In this document: piece by piece, positions 18,021 to 27,230 of the stretch
How the letters are laid out: every line of letters starts with the position of its first letter
How positions within the stretch are numbered: the first letter of the stretch is position 1
Source: Nostoc sp. 106C
GTDB lineage: Bacteria > Cyanobacteriota > Cyanobacteriia > Cyanobacteriales > Nostocaceae
DNA length: 64,000 nucleotides
Reading direction: 5' to 3'
Assembly (NCBI RefSeq): GCF_002154725.1
Contig: NZ_MTAW01000124.1
Location: forward strand, 1 to 64,000
Translations under genes and position numbers: made by a program
Notes under the pieces: model-generated
The model's input: only the letters and a program-made list of their open reading frames with translations
What the model was told of the DNA's origin: nothing
The model's database searches: none

Positions 18021-20366
18021 ATGTCTAAATTGAGTCGTAGACAAATTTTAATATTTTTTGCTGGTAGTGTAAGTGCTGCTTTATGGGGAGCAAAAAATTT
18101 CAGTACTGCTTCTAGTATTGCAGAAAAGAAAATAAAACCACTCAACTTTACACCAGTCCGGTTACCCCACCCTCTACCAATTTATCAACAATACAAGAAT
18201 TTTTTACCAACGGGAATAGGGCAGGGAAAAGAATTGAATGTATCTGAGGATATAAAGTTAACTTGCTATAAAGTCATTGATGACGTGGTAGTGCCCCCAG
18301 AATATGAACGTTATGTAATTGTGAGTTGGGGCGATCGCGTGTTTTCTAATCAAGAAGAATATGTAGGCTACAACTGCGATTACACTGCTTTTATTCCCCT
18401 AAGTAACAATAAAGATGAAGGTTATTTATGGGTAAATCACGAATATGTGAGCTACCCCATGTCTGCTGCCGTAATAGAGGCTGCTGATGATTTAGCTGGA
18501 CTACCTACCGCCTTTGAACCTGTGATTGGCTGGGCTTTACCTACTAGTAAAAATATTCAAGTTGAAGGAGAATTTTTATATAATCTGGGCGGTTCTATTA
18601 TTCGGATTTCTCGCAATAAAACTAGCAAGCGTTTTGCGGTTGTTAAAGACGCTAAAAATCGCCGCATTCATGGTCTTTCAGGATTGGGAATTAACAGCCA
18701 AAGAACTGACGGCTATCAAAATGTCACTTCTTGGGGAAATCTCAGTTATCAAAAAGGCAACCAAAACTATTTAATTGCTACTGGACCGGCTGCAACTCAA
18801 GTTTTTAACCTGAGTACCGATGGATTAGGTAACAAAATTATTGGTACTGCCTACAACTGTTCTGGTGGTACAACACCTTGGGGAACTATTTTATCTGCTG
18901 AAGAAAACTTTCAAAATCAAGTTGGTGTCACAGAAGCAGTTAAAAGTGATGGTACTCAAATAGGTTACACCGATGGCACTACTGGCAAAACTTTTGGTTT
19001 GGTTGGAGAAAAATATGGCTGGATTGTGGAAATTGACCCCACTAACCCGAAATTCCGTCCCCGTAAACACACTTGCTTAGGTCGTTACCACCATGAAAAC
19101 GTCGCCATGAGGGTTGCAGCCGGAAAGAAGTTAGTCGCCTACATGGGTGATGACAGACGCGGGGGACATACCTGGAAATTTGTCAGCGCAGGTAAAGTTT
19201 CCTCGCCAAGCAGTAAAAGTAATAGCCGATTGTGGGAAGAAGGGACTTTATATGTTGCCCGTTACAACTCAGATGGTACAGGTCAATGGATACCTTTAGT
19301 TTTAACTACTGCTACTAATCCGATTGCGCCAACTGTACTGTCTTCCGTGGAATTTGCGGCTTTAGGAAAAGTGCAAAAAGAAGGTCATTTACCCTTACCA
19401 AAGCGTAAAGGTATAGCCGGACAAACTGAAGATGGTGGTATATTCAAATGCGATCGCACTAACGAAGTGAAAGTACTACCTGCTTATCAGAATAAGAAAT
19501 TATCTAACTTTTACACTACCCAAGGTGCGGTTCTGTCTGATGCCTTTTTAGCCGCAAACTTAATCGGGGGAACTCCCACCGCCCGTCCAGAAGATATCGA
19601 AATCCATCCGCGTACTCAAGAGGTTTTCATTGCTTATACCGATGGTGCGCCAGGAAGCGATGGTTATCCTGATTCGCGAATTTTCCACGTTGCCAAGTTA
19701 AACAATACTGCTAATGCCACGCAGCAGTCAGGAGGATTATACAAGATTATTGAAGATAGTGCCGACGGTACAGGCCTTACCTTCCGCTGGCAGAGATTAG
19801 CCCAAGGTGGAGAAGCCGGTTCGGTGTCTGGGGCTGGTTTTGCCAATGTAGATAACTTAGTTTTCGACGATCGCGCTAACGTTTGGGGTGTAACAGATAT
19901 GTCTACCAACACCCATAACGGTTTTAATACTGGTGCTATTGGTAAGCAAACTACTATCAGTCACACAGCTAGTGGTAACGTTTCCGATTTGACGGGAGTT
20001 TTTGGCAATAACTGGCTGTTCTTTATCCCCACCAGTGGTACTAATGCGGGACAGGTAATACCGTTTGCTCACGGGCCAGTGCGTTGTGAAATGACTGGGC
20101 CTACTTTTGTGGGGGATACACTGATTATTTCAGTGCAGCATCCTGGTGAAGATTGCCCAATTAACGATGGTACAATGCTGAGCCGCAGTATCGAATTATT
20201 AGATTTGAATGGCACTACATTCAATCAAAATCGCACTGTACCTCGTGGTAGTAGTTGGCCTAGTAATATTTCCCCAGCTGACGGTGGTAAAGGTCAATCT
20301 ACAGGTGTTCCTCGTCCGTCTGTAATTGGCATTCGTCGGAAAAGTTCGCTGGGTAGGTTTATTTAA
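18021..20366 (+). CDS. PhoX-like (DUF839) phosphatase, Tat-exported
   Basis: A 781-residue secreted protein. The N-terminus has a twin-arginine motif, SRRQIL, followed by a hydrophobic stretch and an alanine-rich cleavage zone near residue 30. The rest matches PhoX/DUF839 proteins: YNCSGGTTPWGTILSAEEN, KYGWIVEIDPTNP, RYHHENVAMR, FKCDRTNEV and ARPEDIEIHP. PhoX enzymes are calcium- and iron-dependent alkaline phosphatases that release phosphate outside the cytoplasm. The ATG at 18021 was chosen because GAGGAAA lies 6 bases before it; a TTG directly precedes it. Regulation by phosphate is likely for the family but no convincing operator was seen. Confidence 0.85.
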   Translation: MSKLSRRQILIFFAGSVSAALWGAKNFSTASSIAEKKIKPLNFTPVRLPHPLPIYQQYKNFLPTGIGQGKELNVSEDIKLTCYKVIDDVVVPPEYERYVIVSWGDRVFSNQEEYVGYNCDYTAFIPLSNNKDEGYLWVNHEYVSYPMSAAVIEAADDLAGLPTAFEPVIGWALPTSKNIQVEGEFLYNLGGSIIRISRNKTSKRFAVVKDAKNRRIHGLSGLGINSQRTDGYQNVTSWGNLSYQKGNQNYLIATGPAATQVFNLSTDGLGNKIIGTAYNCSGGTTPWGTILSAEENFQNQVGVTEAVKSDGTQIGYTDGTTGKTFGLVGEKYGWIVEIDPTNPKFRPRKHTCLGRYHHENVAMRVAAGKKLVAYMGDDRRGGHTWKFVSAGKVSSPSSKSNSRLWEEGTLYVARYNSDGTGQWIPLVLTTATNPIAPTVLSSVEFAALGKVQKEGHLPLPKRKGIAGQTEDGGIFKCDRTNEVKVLPAYQNKKLSNFYTTQGAVLSDAFLAANLIGGTPTARPEDIEIHPRTQEVFIAYTDGAPGSDGYPDSRIFHVAKLNNTANATQQSGGLYKIIEDSADGTGLTFRWQRLAQGGEAGSVSGAGFANVDNLVFDDRANVWGVTDMSTNTHNGFNTGAIGKQTTISHTASGNVSDLTGVFGNNWLFFIPTSGTNAGQVIPFAHGPVRCEMTGPTFVGDTLIISVQHPGEDCPINDGTMLSRSIELLDLNGTTFNQNRTVPRGSSWPSNISPADGGKGQSTGVPRPSVIGIRRKSSLGRFI

Positions 20367-20686
20367 AAATGGCAATCAGGTGGTATGTATGAATATTCTC
20401 CTCTCCACCCTGTCATAAATTTCTAGTAACTATAATCCTCGACAGTTTAATTATTAGAGTTTGCCATTGAATGTAATACATCAAAAAGAATGCGATCGCT
20501 TTTTTACTACCTCAAACAATAGACTCTTCTTGTTGGGAATCAAAAACCACTACAAAGCAAGCATCAGGTATAAGTTGCTGGAAACGTTGCAAATATCTCT
20601 CTGCATCTGAACGACTGCTTTAAAAGTGATGCTTGATGAAAAACAAGATTTTCACAGTAACCGAAGAGGGATAGATAATTTAAGTT
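20367..20686. other. Convergent gap with a gene remnant
   Basis: About 320 bases between two converging genes. The only recognisable content is the short coding remnant at 20512-20619 described separately and one HIP1 octamer. Confidence 0.5.
20512..20619 (-). pseudogene. C-terminal remnant of a lost gene
   Basis: A 35-codon open stretch on the minus strand ends in a proper stop and reads like the end of a folded domain: DAERYLQRFQQLIPDACFVV, then VFDSQQEESIV. An in-frame TAA lies immediately upstream and no start codon is present. It resembles C-terminal tails of some cyanobacterial proteins, but the parent family was not identified. Confidence 0.4.
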
Positions 20687-22090
20687 TCAATGTGAAAGTT
20701 GCAGCAATTCTAAAGGCTGAGATGGAATGATATATATCAATTCTGCTCCATCAGGTTTAGTTTCTGTTGAGGGAGATAATTTAAGCCACTCATGAAAGCT
20801 GATCCCTAGTTGAGATATTGCTTCCACTTCCGTTTGATATGCTTCAAAACGACGATTAGTTTCAATCATTGATTCCATTACTTCTAACGCTTGGGGAAGA
20901 CGTTTGTAGGCTTCTTCCTTCAAATCATTCTGGCTTGCTCCGAACCATCCTCCTTGAACTTCAATACGAGTTAAAATTGCTGGTGGCAGTGAATCTAACC
21001 ATCTTTTAGGGTCATGAAATATTTTGAACAGATTCTCACGTTGCATCTCAAAGACTGCATTTTCATCCAAAGCTGGGTTAATCCATTGGTAAATACGAGT
21101 TAGTCTTTGCAAATCAATCTGACCTTGGAGCTGAGGCTGTAAATATGCTGCTGGATTAGAAGTAAGTAAAAGGTCAACATATTTATGAATACGAGAACGT
21201 ACAACTGTTGCCCCTTCTTGGAAGCGGCGAAGTGCTGTATCGTGTTCCTCTAATTCTAAATAGCAACGAGCTTCAGCCAGGTAAGCTAAAGATAAAGTCA
21301 GTAAATATTCATCAGCAATTTGGCTTTTTTGTTCAATTTCAGTATCCGTATAGTCGGTGTAGATATGTTCTGCCTCTAAAAATCGGTTTATAGCCTGTAG
21401 AGCACTACTCCTGCGATTTTCAGCTTTACTCATTGTGAAAGCATTAATAGCTAAATCAAGCGCAGCACGAAAATTAGCATAGAAACTCAGGTCAATTTTA
21501 CGGTTCATTTTGTTTAATAGTTCTTGCGCTTCTTGTAACCGTTTCTCTAGTTCTTTGAGCCTTTGTGCTATCACAGCAAAGCCCATAACTGAAACACCCA
21601 AATTCAGTACACTACTAGCAGTAGTTAGCTGTAAAATTCCTTGAGTTAGTTGTATACTTTGCCCAATTTCTCCTAACTGATTTTCAATCCCACTCAATCG
21701 CCCGTTAACATTAGCAAATCCTTTTCCGGAAATAGCTACATTAGCAACCGTTCCAAGCAAATTAACCCCAGAGATAGCTATGTTTCCTATACTTGCTTGT
21801 TCGACTCCACCTAAACGCTCGTTGACATCAGCTAATCCTTTTCCTGTCACAGCCGTATTAACCCCCGAAGCAGCAAGATTTGCTCCAGAGAAAATAAGGT
21901 TGAGTAAATTATTAGGGGAACTACCTAGAGTTGTTATTTGGGAACTTTGTCCAGTCATATCCCTTAACCAAGTAACAACTTGCTTACTTCCTACATCCCG
22001 AATTACACCCCCAACTCGTTCAAATGTACCATCTGCTAGCCCTTTGACAATCCAATCAGCAAGCATAAAAGTTACATTGAGAGGTATCAT
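20687..22090 (-). CDS. Hypothetical protein with duplicated hydrophobic repeat
   Basis: A 467-residue protein of unknown function. Residues 60-150 contain two copies of a roughly 40-residue unit, each with SG(A/V)NL, T(A/V) and GKG(L/F)A(D/N)VN-RL-G(V/I)E. A hydrophobic segment follows (VLNLGVSVMGFAVIAQRL), then a coiled coil (LKELEKRLQEAQELLNKMNRKID). The C-terminal 280 residues are helical, tetratricopeptide-like in places (LAYLEARCYLELEEH-type spacing). A GAGGAGA ribosome site precedes the ATG. The hydrophobic, glycine-rich repeat next to a coiled coil could mean membrane association or pore formation, but that is conjecture. Confidence 0.6.
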   Translation of the reverse strand: MIPLNVTFMLADWIVKGLADGTFERVGGVIRDVGSKQVVTWLRDMTGQSSQITTLGSSPNNLLNLIFSGANLAASGVNTAVTGKGLADVNERLGGVEQASIGNIAISGVNLLGTVANVAISGKGFANVNGRLSGIENQLGEIGQSIQLTQGILQLTTASSVLNLGVSVMGFAVIAQRLKELEKRLQEAQELLNKMNRKIDLSFYANFRAALDLAINAFTMSKAENRRSSALQAINRFLEAEHIYTDYTDTEIEQKSQIADEYLLTLSLAYLAEARCYLELEEHDTALRRFQEGATVVRSRIHKYVDLLLTSNPAAYLQPQLQGQIDLQRLTRIYQWINPALDENAVFEMQRENLFKIFHDPKRWLDSLPPAILTRIEVQGGWFGASQNDLKEEAYKRLPQALEVMESMIETNRRFEAYQTEVEAISQLGISFHEWLKLSPSTETKPDGAELIYIIPSQPLELLQLSH

Positions 22091-22187
22091 AATCTTCTCC
22101 TCGTTGTTAAACGCTGATTTTCAGTAGCGCTTTACTCAGTTTTCCCATCACACCTTTAGCATCTAACAATTATTTACTAAAAAAATG

Positions 22188-22222
22188 TATGCGCCCCAGA
22201 GCAAATGCTGCTGAGGCGCACA
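22188..22222 (-). terminator. Intrinsic terminator after the STAS-sugar transferase gene
   Basis: On the minus strand TGCGCCTCAG pairs with CTGGGGCGCA (one G-U pair), followed by TACATTTTTTTAG. It lies about 60 bases beyond the stop of the gene at 22280. Confidence 0.7.
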
Positions 22223-22279
22223 CATCAATTAATTTTGAAATTTACGACTTAGTGACCAATTAAAAATCAAGGTAATCGG

Positions 22280-23302
22280 CTAAACTGCACCACTATTTTT
22301 ATGAAATAGAATCGCTATCGTTTTGACAATTAGCTTGAAATCGTACAGTAAACTCCAATTTTTTTGATACTGCAAATCTAAGCGAATTACATCTTCAAAA
22401 CTGCGTACTTTCGACCTTCCATTTACTTGCCATTCGCCAGTCATACCAGGTTTAACATCCAAGCGTTGCCATTCAGGTACTTCATAGCGTTCTACTTCAT
22501 CAGGCGTGGGTGGTCTTGTACCAACTAAGCTCATATCTCCTTGAAGAACATTCCAAAATTGCGGCAATTCATCTAGACTAGTTCGCCGTAAAAACCGCCC
22601 TACCCGCGTCACTCTGGGATCGCTCTCATTCTTGAAGAAAGCACCTTGTACTTGGTTTTGCACTTGGGATTTTTTGGCTTCTGCATCCACACACATGGAG
22701 CGAAATTTCCAAATCTCAAAGCGCTTTCCCATCCAACCACAGCGGGTTTGGCTAAAGAAAATCGGTCCCGGATCGTCAATTTGAATAGCAACCGCAATGG
22801 GAACTAGTAAAATGCCTGTTATTACCAAACCTATCACTGCCCCAACAATATCAAGCAACCGTTTCATCCAAGACGCCACAGAAGGATGAGTAGTAGGTAG
22901 CTGCTCAACCTTACGAGAAGAAAATACCTGAGCATCTTGGGGATCGTGTTGTTGTTTTTGCGGTAAAATACCCAATGATTCAATTGGAAGAACTTGATCC
23001 AATCCTGTGAGGTTTAGGACTGCCATTACTGGAGGATTTACATTACGTAGTATAAATAATACTTGTTTTTCCTTGGCAGTTTTGAAATTACTGACCAGAG
23101 CACCTAAACCACTACTATCCATAAAAGTAGTTTGGTGAAAGTCAATGATTATTTGCTTGAGATGTGGATTTGCCTGGATTAGCTCTTGGCAAGTTTGCTT
23201 AAAGCCTACGGCCTCAAGCACGCTTAACCGAGCCGGAACCGGCACTATTGCTGTTTCATTTAAAGAAGTAACTGGAACGACCTCTTTTGGTTGGCTAGTC
23301 AT
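22280..23302 (-). CDS. STAS domain fused to a polyprenyl-phosphate sugar transferase
   Basis: A 340-residue fusion. Residues 1-105 form a STAS (anti-sigma antagonist) domain; it keeps the MDSSGLGALV loop, whose serine is the phosphorylation site in SpoIIAA-type proteins. Residues about 145-340 are a bacterial sugar transferase: one hydrophobic hairpin (IVGAVIGLVITGILLVPIAV), then FEIWKFRSM, DELPQFWNVLQGDMSLVGTRP and KPGMTGEWQVNGR. Such enzymes load the first sugar phosphate onto a lipid carrier for exopolysaccharide. The ATG at 23302 was preferred to a TTG 14 codons upstream. The STAS domain suggests control of polysaccharide initiation by a kinase/phosphatase switch (inference). Confidence 0.85.
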   Translation of the reverse strand: MTSQPKEVVPVTSLNETAIVPVPARLSVLEAVGFKQTCQELIQANPHLKQIIIDFHQTTFMDSSGLGALVSNFKTAKEKQVLFILRNVNPPVMAVLNLTGLDQVLPIESLGILPQKQQHDPQDAQVFSSRKVEQLPTTHPSVASWMKRLLDIVGAVIGLVITGILLVPIAVAIQIDDPGPIFFSQTRCGWMGKRFEIWKFRSMCVDAEAKKSQVQNQVQGAFFKNESDPRVTRVGRFLRRTSLDELPQFWNVLQGDMSLVGTRPPTPDEVERYEVPEWQRLDVKPGMTGEWQVNGRSKVRSFEDVIRLDLQYQKNWSLLYDFKLIVKTIAILFHKNSGAV

Positions 23303-23523
23303 GAAGCTCTGCACTTTAGTTGCCGTGTAAATGTAAGCTGCCAAACATTAATTTGTCCTCATGTAATTACCTATCCTCATCTACAATTAGGAGGAATCAG
23401 GACTAATTGTTTAGTTAATTGGGAGAGATGGTAGATTGCCAGTGACGATTCACAATAGAACAAGAGGCTAAAAAACTTACTTGCTTTCGTGAAGACGCGG
23501 CGCGATCGCGTTGATATCATCCC

Positions 23524-24321
23524 ATGACTGCTAAAACTACGGTTAAAACTACTGCACGCCTGATAGAGGTCTTTTCCGCTATTCAAGGGGAAGGACTGAA
23601 CGTTGGGACACGTCAAATTTTTATTCGCTTTGCTTTTTGTGACTTACGTTGCCACTTTTGCGATAGTGCCCACACTTGGAATGCACCCTCTACCTGTAGG
23701 ATAGAGCAAACCCCTGGAATCCGAGATTTTGAAGTGCACTCCAATCCTATCCCACTACCCACCTTATTAGAATGGGTTGAACGGCAAAATTTACCTTCTC
23801 TACACGATAGCATTAGCTTAACTGGAGGCGAACCACTCCTTCATGCCCCATTTTTGGCTCTATTTCTACCGCAAGTGCGCTCTCTTACCAATCTACCCAT
23901 ATATTTGGAGACTGGAGGCCATCGTCCAGAACAGTTGGCAATAATTCTGCCCTACTTAGACTCCGTAGGTATGGATTTTAAGCTACCTAGTGTTAGCGGT
24001 GAAAGCTATTGGTACGAACACGCACAATGCCTGAAATTATGCCACGGCTCACATTTAAATGTTTTTGTCAAGATAATTGTTTCGCAAACAACAGACCCAA
24101 CTGAGTTGGAACGTTCAGCTTTGTTGGTGGCAGGTGTTAGTCCCGATATTCCAGTGTTTTTACAACCTGTCACGCCTTTAGTTGCGTCTGAACAATTAAC
24201 GGACATACCTATACTTGCCCCTTCTCCAGAACAGGTTTTGAAGTGGCAAGCTTTAATGAAGAAGTTTGTAAAGCACGTGCGTGTTGTGCCTCAAACTCAT
24301 AAAATGTTAAATCAGCTTTGA
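23524..24321 (+). CDS. queE: 7-carboxy-7-deazaguanine synthase QueE
   Basis: A 265-residue radical SAM enzyme that contracts 6-carboxytetrahydropterin to 7-carboxy-7-deazaguanine in queuosine biosynthesis. EVFSAIQGEGLNVG at residue 15 is the usual QueE start. The iron-sulfur ligands lie in CDLRCHFC (Cys-x3-Cys-x2-Cys) and the SAM-binding GGEPLL is at about 100. It is divergent from the STAS-sugar transferase gene. No other queuosine genes are in the window. Confidence 0.9.
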   Translation: MTAKTTVKTTARLIEVFSAIQGEGLNVGTRQIFIRFAFCDLRCHFCDSAHTWNAPSTCRIEQTPGIRDFEVHSNPIPLPTLLEWVERQNLPSLHDSISLTGGEPLLHAPFLALFLPQVRSLTNLPIYLETGGHRPEQLAIILPYLDSVGMDFKLPSVSGESYWYEHAQCLKLCHGSHLNVFVKIIVSQTTDPTELERSALLVAGVSPDIPVFLQPVTPLVASEQLTDIPILAPSPEQVLKWQALMKKFVKHVRVVPQTHKMLNQL

Positions 24322-24399
24322 AAATTGCTGAGTGCTTTCCTAAGTAGCGAGTGTTGAGTGTGAACTACCTGTTACTCGTTACTTAGAACTCAGCACTGC

Positions 24400-25044
24400 T
24401 TAAAATCCACCTTCATCTACTGTTTTAGATTTAGCTTTTGCTTTATTAGCACTGCGTTTGAGAGCTGAAAGCCTTGCTTCATATCTAGACCGCTGACGCT
24501 TACTAGGAGTGTTATCAATCAAGGTTTTTAAGGCGCTACCCAGACTCTTGTAGGCATTAGGGAGGCTATAACCAAAGCGAGTTGCAAGAGCGATCGCTTT
24601 GTCATCAGCATCAACTAATTCTTTGAGTTGCTTTTCCCCATTATTTTTTTGGTATAGTCGCCAGCCGGAAACGCCACAAAGTGCTAATGCTAAAACCAGT
24701 AACAATCCATCCTGTACCCACAACTCACCTACAGCACCACCTAAACCGATAGCCAGTGCTGCCATTTCCCAACCATCTTTGGGAATTGTGTCATTTTGAA
24801 TGCGGGCGACTTCGTGCCAAAACAGCAGATTACGCTGATCCATTGCGAGGGTATCCCATTTCACCAGGTCAATTTGAATTTCTACCTGGTCTTTACCGAT
24901 TTCTTCGCTGCGGATCAGGGGTGGATTGACCTCAGTTGTGCCTTCAACCGTGACCCAGCTCTGCAATTCTGGCGGTAGTAAGCCTTTCAACCGCCGAAGT
25001 TCACTCATTTCCGCTTTGGCAGAGGAGGTTGCATAGGATGTCAT
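24400..25044 (-). CDS. DUF3318-family protein
   Basis: A 214-residue cyanobacterial protein of unknown function. The N-terminal part has the family pattern SELRRLKGLLPPELQSWV and the segment MDQRNLLFWHEVARIQNDT. Two hydrophobic stretches at about 93-128 (MAALAIGLGGAVGELW and LLLVLALALCGVSGW) form a membrane hairpin. The tail is rich in Lys/Arg, ending before a short acidic VDEGGF. It faces queE across a 78-base gap. Confidence 0.75.
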   Translation of the reverse strand: MTSYATSSAKAEMSELRRLKGLLPPELQSWVTVEGTTEVNPPLIRSEEIGKDQVEIQIDLVKWDTLAMDQRNLLFWHEVARIQNDTIPKDGWEMAALAIGLGGAVGELWVQDGLLLVLALALCGVSGWRLYQKNNGEKQLKELVDADDKAIALATRFGYSLPNAYKSLGSALKTLIDNTPSKRQRSRYEARLSALKRSANKAKAKSKTVDEGGF

Positions 25045-25121
25045 AAAATCCAGCCCTAGAAAAATTCAGTATATAGTGAGGGTATCACTTTGGAGTATAG
25101 CTATTTCAGTGATGATCCGCC

Positions 25122-25679
25122 TCACTCGTTGGGAAAACTTCCCCGCTTTTTCCTAGCTTCCATTGCTTTTTCTAGGATTTCTAATAATCCAGGAGCCTCT
25201 TCTTGAATACTCAGTAACAGCCTTTCCCCAAGTTCTATATTCCCTGGATCTAGGCCTGTTTCCATTACTTCTTTCAAGCGTGGCATCGCTATGCTGTCAA
25301 CAATCTGAATTAACCCGCTTAAACAACGGTTAAATTGCTTTTCTGTGAGAATCGAGTCTTCTAACGGAAACTCGATAATGGCACGGATTTCACCATCTGA
25401 TGGATCATACTCCCATTGCAGCATCTTGGTTTCCCAAGAAATAGCCAGCATTGTCTGTAGAATAGCTCCCTTATGAGGATGCTCTTGAACTCCAGCCAGA
25501 ACTTGAGGAGCAAATACCCGGAAAAATTTTCCCTCCTCATCCAATTGAACAACTATCAGGAAGTCTTCAAGGTGATCAGCTTCCACACCTGTGATAATCC
25601 GGTCTTCTTCGTCATCAAAACGATATTCCCAACCAAGGTTGTCTAAGTATTTAGCAATCTGTTTCAGATTAGCTCCCAT
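25122..25679 (-). CDS. YbjN-domain-like protein
   Basis: A 185-residue soluble, acidic protein. The sequence follows YbjN-type proteins, which resemble type III secretion chaperones: an N-terminal helix (LKQIAKYLDNLGWEY), paired strands (DFLIVVQLDEEGKFFRVFA), a central helix and a C-terminal helix with SGLIQIVDSI. The biochemical role is unknown. It lies upstream of the DUF3318 gene in the same direction, with a 77-base gap. Confidence 0.65.
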   Translation of the reverse strand: MGANLKQIAKYLDNLGWEYRFDDEEDRIITGVEADHLEDFLIVVQLDEEGKFFRVFAPQVLAGVQEHPHKGAILQTMLAISWETKMLQWEYDPSDGEIRAIIEFPLEDSILTEKQFNRCLSGLIQIVDSIAMPRLKEVMETGLDPGNIELGERLLLSIQEEAPGLLEILEKAMEARKKRGSFPNE

Positions 25680-26039
25680 AAAAGCCTCATAAGGAACGGT
25701 GGAGCAGCTGTTACCAAACCTAGTTTAACCTGCTAGTGGCAGATGCCTAGATTAATGCAATTACTTCTGCTTTCATTTAAGTATGCAATCAAGCTCTCGT
25801 TTATTAGCCAAACTAGTAACGTTGCGTGAAATTCAAATTTACCTATAGAGAGGAAACCGCTGTTGGAGTATATAGAAAAAACTATATTCTCAGCTTTTGA
25901 TATCTTTTTCCATAGCACTGCAATAATTTGATTATAGATTTAACTAGATTCCTTGAAATAAGTTAAAATTCGCAATATTCTATATTATTTCACATTAAGC
26001 TTTAGCAAAAACATGAGACTTGAGTAAGATAAATAGAAG
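25680..26039. other. Intergenic region without recognisable content
   Basis: About 360 AT-rich bases between the YbjN-like gene and the methyltransferase pseudogene. I see no open frame, RNA gene or hairpin worth calling. Confidence 0.4.
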
Positions 26040-26685
26040 CTTCGATTCGCAGTGCCAAATATTCTGTAATCAAATCTAGTGGCTCATAGCATTGATAAGA
26101 AGCTGAAGCTTTGATATTAGTGAAGCCGGCTTGTCGTAGCAATGCTTTTAAGTTTCTACCCATATAAGGATTGCCATGATTCTGCTGGTGGAGTCAGTTG
26201 TAATAAGAAATTGCTCGATCTAGTTCTGATGCGATTGGTGCAATCATAAATCCACCCCAATCAGGACTACGTAAATCAACGATCCCTCCTGGTTTGAGAA
26301 CTCGCATAATTTCTTGTAAACCTTTCATTAGTTAATGAAGATGCTCAAACAATACATGGAAAAAAACAGCATCAAAAGAATTATCTAAAAAGGGTAGGGC
26401 GTAGAAATTTGCTTCTTGGAAGTGAGTATTACCAACAGCTTGATTAATAGCGTTTTCAGCAGCAATAGAGATTTGAGCAGCTTCTCGATCAATACCTGTA
26501 ACTGTACCAGGAGCTATTGCTCTTGCTAAACCCAAAGCGATCGTACCAGGGCCGCAACCACAATCTAGCAATTTCATCCCAGGACAAAGATCAGGTGTGA
26601 AAAAAGCCACATGACTATCTACAGTGCGATTTGCCATAAAATTGGTCGCATTGCTGGAATAGCCTGGAGTATATTTTTCTGGCAT
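26040..26685 (-). pseudogene. SAM-dependent methyltransferase pseudogene
   Basis: The first 117 codons read as a class I methyltransferase: motif I LLDCGCGPGTIALGLA and ATG-proximal NATNFMANRTVDSH, with FDAVFFHVLFEH. A TAA at 26332-26334 interrupts it. The same frame then continues with family sequence (MKGLQEIMRVLKPGG, DLRSPDWGGFM, NPYMGRNLKALLRQAGF) and meets a second stop, TGA at 26194-26196. Homology fades near 26040, so the C-terminus is also lost. It is the start of a decayed patch that includes the LysR pseudogene. Confidence 0.85.
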
Positions 26686-27110
26686 GGCTTTAACTACTTT
26701 CTAAGTATGTATTGGTTTTGTATGAGTTAACCACTACTCAGCAAGAGCAAGCTTTAAAAGATGGCCGTATTCATGTGGGTTTTGCCCATCCACCTTTGGA
26801 AGACAAAACTTTCTCTCAACAGTGCATTCAGCAAGAAGCTTTAATTGTGGCTTTGCTGGAGAGTCATCCCGTAGCTCAACAAAAATCTATAGCAGTGCGA
26901 TCACTAGCTGATGAGTTTTTTATCGTGTTTCCTCACCATTTAGAGCCAGGGCTTTACAACCAAATTCTAAGTCTTTGCCAGCAAGCAAATTTCAGCAGCC
27001 CTAAAGTTACTCAATAAGCTAACCAGATGCAGACAATTATATTGAGCTGGTGTCAGAGGGAATGAGAATTGCGATCGTACCATCCTCTTTGCAAAATCTT
27101 CAAAGGGGCG

Positions 27111-27120
27111 GCGTAGTATA
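27111..27120. repeat. Target-site duplication, left copy
   Basis: GCGTAGTATA, identical to 28495-28504, flanks the insertion in the LysR pseudogene. Confidence 0.85.
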
Positions 27121-27230
27121 CAGTGGTGTCAACTTAACGTGAAACCCGCTCTTGTGCAAGGTTTCGCCCTCACCCCCAGCCCCTCTCCCTGTGGGTGAGA
27201 GGAGCAAGAGATTTAGTTCCCCATCTCCCC

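Noticed and set aside
27181-27230. GC-rich dyad considered as a CRISPR or terminator
   Set aside because: It belongs to the outer MITE-like element, whose ends and target duplication are clear.
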